Positions 7,395-11,924 of a DNA stretch of 11,924 nucleotides are shown one piece after another. The translations under genes and the position numbers were made by a program. Source of the stretch: an uncultured Collinsella sp. (GTDB lineage: Bacteria; Actinomycetota; Coriobacteriia; Coriobacteriales; Coriobacteriaceae). The notes beneath the pieces are model-generated. The model was not told the origin of the DNA. It did not search any database and was given only the letters and a program-made list of their open reading frames with translations. Every line of letters begins with the position of its first letter. Within the stretch, counting starts at the first letter, position 1. Location: the NCBI GenBank assembly GCA_900544995.1, contig UQXC01000060.1, positions 1-11,924 of the forward strand. The letters run 5' to 3'.

Positions 7395-7439
7395 ATGTTC
7401 ACGCATCAGCTAAACATTATCAGCGTAGTAATTATCTGA
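7395..7439 (+). CDS. Putative attenuator leader peptide rich in Ile and Val
   Basis: This 14-codon reading frame encodes MFTHQLNIISVVII and ends in TGA. GAAGAGGA (7377-7384) lies 10 bases before the ATG and is a plausible ribosome binding site; an in-frame ATG at 7371 would give 22 residues but has no site of its own. Six of the last seven codons are for Ile or Val (ATT ATC AGC GTA GTA ATT ATC), and residue 6 is Leu. Such clustering is the hallmark of leader peptides that sense charging of branched-chain amino acid tRNAs. The frame ends inside a hairpin arm and precedes alternative stems and a terminator. That it is translated and regulatory is inferred from this layout. Confidence 0.65.
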   Translation: MFTHQLNIISVVII

Positions 7440-7529
7440 TGCGGGTTAGCACATACAGCTAGCCCGTACGATAACGGGCGGCTGATGAAGATGAGGGCCG
7501 TCGAGCGCAACCGACGGCCCTCATTTTTT
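7403..7529 (+). promoter_or_regulatory. Candidate ribosome-mediated transcription attenuator of cstA
   Basis: A chain of hairpins with shared arms can be drawn by hand. Stem P: gcatcag (7403-7409) with ctgatgc (7436-7442), spanning the leader peptide codons. Stem A: gggttagc (7443-7450) with gctagccc (7458-7465). Stem B: gcccgt (7462-7467) with acgggc (7474-7479), excluding A. Stem C: ggcggct (7477-7483) with ggccgtc (7496-7502, including G-T pairs), excluding both B and the terminator. Stem D: the 13-bp terminator (7491-7524). A ribosome stalled on the Ile/Val codons would block P but leave A free, so B is lost, C can form and transcription continues. A ribosome reaching the stop codon would cover the A arm, so B forms, C is lost and D terminates. 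The pairings are seen; the mechanism is inference. Confidence 0.6.
7491..7529 (+). terminator. Intrinsic terminator in the cstA leader
   Basis: A 13-bp perfect stem pairs atgagggccgtcg (7491-7503) with cgacggccctcat (7512-7524) around an 8-base loop, followed by T residues to 7529. It sits 36 bases before the cstA start and after the cstA promoter. It would therefore end cstA transcripts prematurely, as expected for an attenuator and not for a gene-end terminator. Confidence 0.88.
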
Positions 7530-7564
7530 ATGTCTGGGAAGTTCTTTTTAGAGGAGGAAATGTA

Positions 7565-9454
7565 ATGAACGGAGTTTTGCTCATGGTTGTGGCCGCGGCG
7601 GTGCTCGCCTGCGGCTATCTGGGCTATGGCCGATGGCTGGCCAACAAGTGGGGCGTTGACAAAGAGGCCCTCACGCCGGCCAAGCGCATGAAGGACGGCA
7701 ACAGCTTCTCGCCCGTCTCCGCCTTCACCGCGTTCTCGCACCAGTTCAGCTCGATCTGCGGTGCTGGCCCTGTCACGGGTACGATCGTCGCCATGGCCTT
7801 TGGCTGGCTGCCCGTCGTGCTCTGGGTCCTCGTCGGCGGCATCTTCTTTGGCGCCGTCCACGACTTTGGTGCCCTGTACGCCTCGATGAAGAACAACGGC
7901 AAGTCCCTGGCTCAGCTCATCGAGAAGTACATCGGCAAGACCGGCCGTCGCCTGTTCCTGCTGTTCTGCTGGCTGTTCTGCATCATCGTCATCGCCGCTT
8001 TCACCGACATGGTCTGCAAGACGTTCATGTTCACCCCGGCCGTTGACGCTTCTGGTGCTGCTACCGGTGCCATCGACTTCACCAAGTCCTATGCCGCCGG
8101 CTGCGCTGGTACCATCTCCATCCTGTTCACCTTCGTCGCTATCGCCTTTGGTTGGGCCCAGAAGAAATTCAACCTCACCGGCGCTGCCGAGTTCGTCACC
8201 GGTGTGGTGCTCATGGTCCTCATGTTCGCCGTCGGTATGCAGTTCCCGGTCTACCTGGATAAGTTCCAGTGGTTTGCCGTCGTCATGGTCTACCTGGTCT
8301 TCGCTGGCGCTATGCCCATCCAGATGCTCAAGACCCCGCGTGACTACCTCACTTCCATCATGATGATCGTCATGATCGTCTGCGCTGTCCTCGGCATCGT
8401 CGTCCTGGGCGTCAACGGTCAGGCCACTATCACCGCTCCGGTCTTCACCGGCTTCTCCACTGCCTCCGGCATGATGTTCCCGGTCCTGTTCGTCTCCGTT
8501 GCTTGCGGTGCTCTCTCCGGTTTCCACAGCCTCGTTTCTTCCGGCACCTCTTCTAAGCAGGTCGAGAAGGAGCAGGACGCCGTCAAGGTCGGTTACGGCG
8601 CCATGATCGTCGAGTCCTTCGTCGGCATCCTTGCCATCATCGTCGCCGGCATCATGTTCTCCGACATGAACACCGCCGGTACCGGCGCCCTTAACGCCGG
8701 CGTCGCTTCCACCCCGTTCCAGATTTTCGCCGCTGGCATCTCCCGCGGTATGCAGGCCTTCGGTGTTGACGGCACGCTCGCAACCGTCTTCATGACCATG
8801 AACGTTTCCGCTCTGGCCCTGACCTCGCTCGATGCCGTCGCCCGCATCGCTCGCACCTCGTTCTCCGAGTTCTTTGCCCAGACCAACGACGCCCTGGCCA
8901 TCGAGTCCAAGGCCGGCTACATGAAGGTCCTCGGTAACCCCTGGTTCGCCACGGTCGTTACCCTGCTTCCTGGCCTCGCCCTCGCCTTTGGCGGCTATGC
9001 CAACATCTGGCCGCTCTTTGGTGCTTCTAACCAGCTGCTCGGCGGTATGACCATGATCACCCTCGCCGTGTTCTGCAAGTGCACCGGCCGCAAGGGTTGG
9101 ATGCTCTACGTGCCCGTTGTCTTCCTGCTCTGCTGCACCTTCACCTCGCTGGTCCAGAGCGCCATGGGCTGCATGACCGCCGTCCAGGCCTACGGCTTCT
9201 TCGGCACCATCCCGGCTACCGCCACCACGGCTGCCGTTTCCGTCGCCGCCACCAAGGGCCTGCAGCTCGTCTTCGCCGTCCTGCTGATGGTCCTGGGCCT
9301 TATCGTTGCCGTCAACTGCCTCAAGGAGTTCTTCGGCAAGGAGGCCGGTTCCATGCCCGACGAGGAGCCCGAGTGGTCCGAGATGGGCAAGGCCGAGTAT
9401 GGCCGCACTGCTGCCGCCGAGGCTCCCGCCGACGCCGAGGCTGCCAAGGCTTAG
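7565..9454 (+). CDS. cstA: CstA/BtsT-family carbon starvation membrane transporter
   Basis: A polytopic inner-membrane protein of the CstA family; characterised members carry pyruvate (E. coli CstA, BtsT) or have been linked to peptide use. Nearly all of the 629 residues fall in hydrophobic segments from residue 4 on. Family signatures include HQFSSICGAGPVTG (from His59), VHDFGALYASMKNNGKS (His99-Asp100), SSGTSSKQVEKEQDAVKVGYGAM (from Ser325), LTSLDAVARIAR, and IWPLFGASNQLLGG (Asn489). The last 40 or so residues are an Ala/Glu-rich cytosolic tail. GAGGAGG (7551-7557) lies 7 bases before the ATG; a start-stop pair ATG-TAA at 7560 overlaps the true start by one base. Codons end strongly in C, unlike the upstream operon, which suggests high expression. 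It is transcribed alone, behind an attenuator-like leader. The substrate cannot be read from the sequence. Confidence 0.93.
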   Translation: MNGVLLMVVAAAVLACGYLGYGRWLANKWGVDKEALTPAKRMKDGNSFSPVSAFTAFSHQFSSICGAGPVTGTIVAMAFGWLPVVLWVLVGGIFFGAVHDFGALYASMKNNGKSLAQLIEKYIGKTGRRLFLLFCWLFCIIVIAAFTDMVCKTFMFTPAVDASGAATGAIDFTKSYAAGCAGTISILFTFVAIAFGWAQKKFNLTGAAEFVTGVVLMVLMFAVGMQFPVYLDKFQWFAVVMVYLVFAGAMPIQMLKTPRDYLTSIMMIVMIVCAVLGIVVLGVNGQATITAPVFTGFSTASGMMFPVLFVSVACGALSGFHSLVSSGTSSKQVEKEQDAVKVGYGAMIVESFVGILAIIVAGIMFSDMNTAGTGALNAGVASTPFQIFAAGISRGMQAFGVDGTLATVFMTMNVSALALTSLDAVARIARTSFSEFFAQTNDALAIESKAGYMKVLGNPWFATVVTLLPGLALAFGGYANIWPLFGASNQLLGGMTMITLAVFCKCTGRKGWMLYVPVVFLLCCTFTSLVQSAMGCMTAVQAYGFFGTIPATATTAAVSVAATKGLQLVFAVLLMVLGLIVAVNCLKEFFGKEAGSMPDEEPEWSEMGKAEYGRTAAAEAPADAEAAKA

Positions 9455-9493
9455 TCGACCTGACGAGTTGAACGTCACATCTATATGACTCGG

Positions 9494-9532
9494 AAAGACC
9501 GGGTCCGCGACTTCGCGGGCTCGGTCTTTTTT
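9494..9532 (+). terminator. Intrinsic terminator of cstA
   Basis: gaccgggtccgcg (9497-9509) pairs along its whole length with cgcgggctcggtc (9514-9526), with two G-T pairs, around the loop actt. Six T residues follow (9527-9532), and AAA at 9494-9496 can extend the stem. It lies 40 bases after the cstA stop and isolates cstA from the next gene. Confidence 0.93.
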
Positions 9533-9573
9533 CATGCAAAAGCGGGTGACGCTCGAGTGTTCTCGCAGATGTT

Positions 9574-9603
9574 TTGCGTGGACAAGGGCGCGCGTTGTAC
9601 CAT
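9574..9603 (+). promoter_or_regulatory. Candidate promoter of the JetD-like gene
   Basis: TTGCGT (9574-9579) and TACCAT (9598-9603) are 18 bases apart. Each is only a fair match (4/6), but the position between the cstA terminator and the next gene calls for a promoter. The -10 box overlaps a palindrome-rich stretch. It was read by eye only. Confidence 0.35.
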
Positions 9604-9625
9604 ATAGACGTATATGTGTACATAT
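9597..9625 (+). promoter_or_regulatory. Overlapping dyads, possible operator
   Basis: catata (9601-9606) and tatatg (9611-9616) form a perfect inverted repeat around gacg, extended by gtac on both sides (9597-9600 and 9618-9621) with one extra base on the right. A second repeat, atatg-tgta-catat (9612-9625), overlaps it. Such symmetry over the likely -10 region and start site suggests binding of a dimeric regulator, possibly the gene's own product. No known operator is recognised. Confidence 0.45.
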
Positions 9626-9637
9626 GAAAGGGGCCCC

Positions 9638-11821
9638 GTGGCCAAGACGGTATATTCCGATAATCAAAACAATGTCGATGCTTTGGCTGAGCGTCTGAGC
9701 AGCCAGACGTCGCTTTCTGCCGAGCGTGCCAAGCTGGTTGCCTACGACCTGCTCTGCCGCAAGGCGCTCAAGATTAAGTCGAGTGCGCTGGCGCAGATTT
9801 TCCGCTCCATCGATAAGGAATGTGACACCAAGGCGATGCGCGATGAGCTTATCGCGGCAAATATCGTGACCAAGATCGAGGGTAGCGGCATTAACGGGCG
9901 CCCGGCGTTCTATACCATCAATGCCGAGATCCGCGATGTCCAGAAGCAGCCTGCCGAGTCCGTCGAAGATTTTGTCGTCGAGGATTCCGCTGACGTGCCT
10001 GCTGTGGAAGAAGTTGCTCCGCGTGAGCATGTCGATACCGATGAGTTGCTCGATGAGAACGTCGTGCGCGCCTTTACGGCCAAGGCAGGACGCGGCGGTT
10101 TTGGCGGGGGCGGCAAGCGCGATGCTCAGCGCCGTGCCCAGCAGGAGCGCTTCCGTCGCGCCGTTGCTCAAAAAGGTGAGACGGATGCCGAGGCTGTTGA
10201 GACCGAGGTTGCTGCCGAGTCGCAGAAGCCTACGAAGGAGCAAAAGCCCGTGGAGGCCCAAGAGCCCAAACGCCGTCGCGGTGCTCACTTTAAGGCTGCA
10301 CAGCAGGATGCCGCGCGTGAGGTTGAAGAGTCTTCTGAGGTTGCAGGCGATGTTGAGGAGTCTGCCAAGAAGGCTCCGGGTTCATGTCGTCCCGGACGTG
10401 GTTTTGCGGGGCGCGCGTATCCCGTAAAGCGTCAGGAGAAGGGCGAGCCGGCTTCGACCACTCAGGACGAGAAGGACGAGAAGGCCGTTGAGTCGGCGGC
10501 TCGCGAACAGAAGTCTGTTGAGCCGCAGCTTGAGGTTGATGCCGAGGCCAAGGGCCAGCAGCCTACTGATGAGCAGGCGGAGCAGGGCGCGTCGAGCAAG
10601 CCTCGCCGCCGTCGCCATCGTGGGGGCCGCAGTTCCCATGCCGAGGCTGCGGCCGAGAAGACCACGCCGCAGGACGAAGATACGAAGGCCGAGGTTTCTT
10701 CGGGGCAGCTTAAGCGCCAGCCGGCGAAGGAGAGCAAGTCCGATCGTCCGCAGAAGCAGGCGTCTATGCCGAAGCGCGAGCGCAATTCCCAAGGTGATTC
10801 TAAGCGCAAGTCTCAGAAGAAGCCGGAGTCTGCCGCAGCAGATACTGCTGCCCAGCAGCCCAAGTCGGCCGTTCACGGCGAGGTCTCGGCGTTTGCCCTT
10901 GCCCGCGTTTTAGGCAGGCAGCTGCTCAAAGTTGTCCCTACGCCCACGGCGCTCTCTAAGATCAAGGAGCAGCAGACACAGATCGTAAAGGTCGAGGGCA
11001 AGGACGGCAAAAAGGCTCCGCAGCGCACTCAGCACAACGAGATGTCCAACCGCAAGATTGCCGAGGAAATCGCAATCATCCAGGCTTGGATCGAGCAGAA
11101 CCGAGGTACCGATACGCCGGTTGCCTCGCGCCGCCAGCGTGCCTACCAGATCTTTAACGACGAGAAGGCTTTTGACGGCAAGCACGGTGAGCGTCTGATC
11201 AGGCGTATGACCGAAAAGGGCATCAGTATGCAGGCGATCAAGGTCGCTCCTAATCGCCCCGTGCACTTTACGGGTTTCTTTACGCTGGGCGCCGACAAGC
11301 CGTTCATTATGGTCGAGAACCTGGACACCTACGACGAGATCGTCAAGCTGCTGCGTGGCCGCAAGCACGCCAAGCTCTTTGGCATCAAGGTGGGCGGCGT
11401 GATTTTTGGCGGCGGATGCAAGGCAAGCGTCTCGCATGCCCTGGACGATTATCTGGCCGAGATTGGCTATCGCTTTAACTACGTCTACTACGTGGGCGAT
11501 ATCGATCGCGAGGGCGCGCGCATCGTCGAGCAGGCTCGCAATGCCAATGTGGTTGAGATTCGCCTGCATGCCGGCATGTACCGCGCCATGCTCGCCGAGC
11601 ATAAGCGTCGCGTGAAGGCCGGCGGAGAGTGCGAGCCCGCGGCTGCCAACCAGGGTGTGCCGCAGAACCTGGCAGCGACGATCAAAGATCTGCCCATGGT
11701 CACGCGCGTGCAGTTCCGCAACGTGCTACGTGAAGGCGGGCGCATTCCGCAGGAGATTCTGATGACCGCAGACTATCGGGATGGCGACTCGGGAAGCTTC
11801 GACCGCATGCTCAACAACTAG
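9638..11821 (+). CDS. JetD-like Toprim-domain protein with long disordered linker
   Basis: The C-terminal part resembles the DUF2220/JetD C-terminal domain, the Toprim-like nuclease part of the Wadjet subunit JetD (MksG in related systems): AYQIFNDEKAF (from Ala502), IMVENLDTYDE with Glu560, VIFGGGCK, and YYVGDIDREGARI with Asp621 and Asp623, the acidic residues expected to bind metal. Residues 1 to about 100 form a small domain ending in INGRPAFYTIN that looks like a winged helix. Between them, about residues 101-413 are a charged, low-complexity linker rich in Glu, Lys, Ala and Gln, with arginine-glycine patches (GRGGFGGGGKR, PRRRRHRGGRSS). The GTG at 9638 is preferred because AGGGG (9629-9633) lies just upstream; the ATG at 9614 would add 8 residues. 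The product has 727 residues. No jetA, jetB or jetC is visible, and the gene stands alone between a terminator and a repeat. The domain call is from motif memory; the function is unknown. Confidence 0.72.
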   Translation: MAKTVYSDNQNNVDALAERLSSQTSLSAERAKLVAYDLLCRKALKIKSSALAQIFRSIDKECDTKAMRDELIAANIVTKIEGSGINGRPAFYTINAEIRDVQKQPAESVEDFVVEDSADVPAVEEVAPREHVDTDELLDENVVRAFTAKAGRGGFGGGGKRDAQRRAQQERFRRAVAQKGETDAEAVETEVAAESQKPTKEQKPVEAQEPKRRRGAHFKAAQQDAAREVEESSEVAGDVEESAKKAPGSCRPGRGFAGRAYPVKRQEKGEPASTTQDEKDEKAVESAAREQKSVEPQLEVDAEAKGQQPTDEQAEQGASSKPRRRRHRGGRSSHAEAAAEKTTPQDEDTKAEVSSGQLKRQPAKESKSDRPQKQASMPKRERNSQGDSKRKSQKKPESAAADTAAQQPKSAVHGEVSAFALARVLGRQLLKVVPTPTALSKIKEQQTQIVKVEGKDGKKAPQRTQHNEMSNRKIAEEIAIIQAWIEQNRGTDTPVASRRQRAYQIFNDEKAFDGKHGERLIRRMTEKGISMQAIKVAPNRPVHFTGFFTLGADKPFIMVENLDTYDEIVKLLRGRKHAKLFGIKVGGVIFGGGCKASVSHALDDYLAEIGYRFNYVYYVGDIDREGARIVEQARNANVVEIRLHAGMYRAMLAEHKRRVKAGGECEPAAANQGVPQNLAATIKDLPMVTRVQFRNVLREGGRIPQEILMTADYRDGDSGSFDRMLNN

Positions 11822-11856
11822 GGCGTTCGGCCCCGGGAGAGCGGGGACACCGGCTT

Positions 11857-11924
11857 AGGTTTCCTGCTCTACAGTCCTGCTCACGACGGAGGCCACATTA
11901 AGTGGCCTCCTGTTCGTGCGGAAC
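11857..11924. repeat. Palindromic repeat element, copy 2, cut by the window end
   Basis: These 68 bases match 7075-7142 at 62 positions without gaps. They start 35 bases after the stop of the JetD-like gene, as copy 1 starts 39 bases after the tsaD stop. The inner hairpin is kept: ggaggccac (11888-11896) pairs with gtggcctcc (11902-11910) around attaa. The sequence left of the core differs from that of copy 1 apart from the last few bases. The right arm lies outside the window. Confidence 0.85.

Noticed and set aside
7330..7564. A T-box or metabolite riboswitch in the cstA leader
   Set aside because: No T-box consensus (the GGTGG-ACC type sequence) and no riboswitch core I know is present. 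The Ile/Val leader peptide with shared-arm stems explains the structure better.
9614..9640. ATG at 9614 as start of the JetD-like protein
   Set aside because: It has no ribosome binding site and lies within the dyads and close to the predicted transcription start. GTG at 9638 follows a purine-rich AGGGG.
7406..10288. A 960-codon open frame on the - strand, antisense to cstA and the start of the JetD-like gene
   Set aside because: Its product is Gly/Asp/His-rich low complexity without any domain, and it runs opposite two well-supported genes. The strong codon bias of cstA removes stop codons from the opposite strand.

Overview
The window looks like a chromosomal segment of a moderately high-GC actinobacterium. 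The fused t6A gene, the gene order and the codon style fit the Coriobacteriia, probably Collinsella or a relative. That placement is an inference from style and was not checked against any database. All convincing genes lie on the + strand. There is no tRNA, rRNA, CRISPR array, IS element or phage gene.

Region 1 (1-102) is the end of an upstream transcription unit: about 60 bases able to fold into two hairpins, then a strong intrinsic terminator. Region 2 (about 117-7035) is a tight housekeeping operon of six genes: acpS (holo-ACP synthase), a bifunctional NAD(P)HX epimerase/dehydratase, alr (alanine racemase), a family-4 Fe-S uracil-DNA glycosylase, tsaE, and one long gene fusing TsaB, RimI and TsaD. 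The last two genes encode the TsaB-TsaD-TsaE machinery that makes t6A37 on tRNA; TsaC is not in the window. Genes abut or overlap (14 bases between tsaE and tsaB-rimI-tsaD), so translational coupling is likely.

Region 3 (7036-7564) is a 529-base intergenic region. It holds a 115-bp palindromic repeat element just after the operon, an AT-rich stretch with a good sigma-70 type promoter that carries a palindrome in its spacer, and what appears to be a complete transcription attenuator: a 14-codon leader peptide ending Ile-Ile-Ser-Val-Val-Ile-Ile, a chain of mutually exclusive hairpins, and an intrinsic terminator ahead of the next start codon. Region 4 (7565-9532) is cstA, a CstA/BtsT-family membrane transporter with strongly C-ending codons and its own terminator. 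Together these suggest that uptake of pyruvate or peptides is controlled by branched-chain amino acid supply.

Region 5 (about 9574-11821) is a monocistronic gene with a palindrome-rich promoter. Its product has a C-terminal domain resembling the Toprim-type nuclease domain of the Wadjet subunit JetD, joined by a roughly 310-residue charged disordered linker to a small N-terminal putative winged-helix domain. No JetA, JetB or JetC gene is visible. A second copy of the region 3 repeat core begins just after this gene and runs off the window. The two copies differ by base changes that partly compensate each other in a hairpin, which suggests a structured RNA or palindromic mobile repeat. The most novel points are the cstA attenuator, the orphan JetD-like protein and the repeat family.
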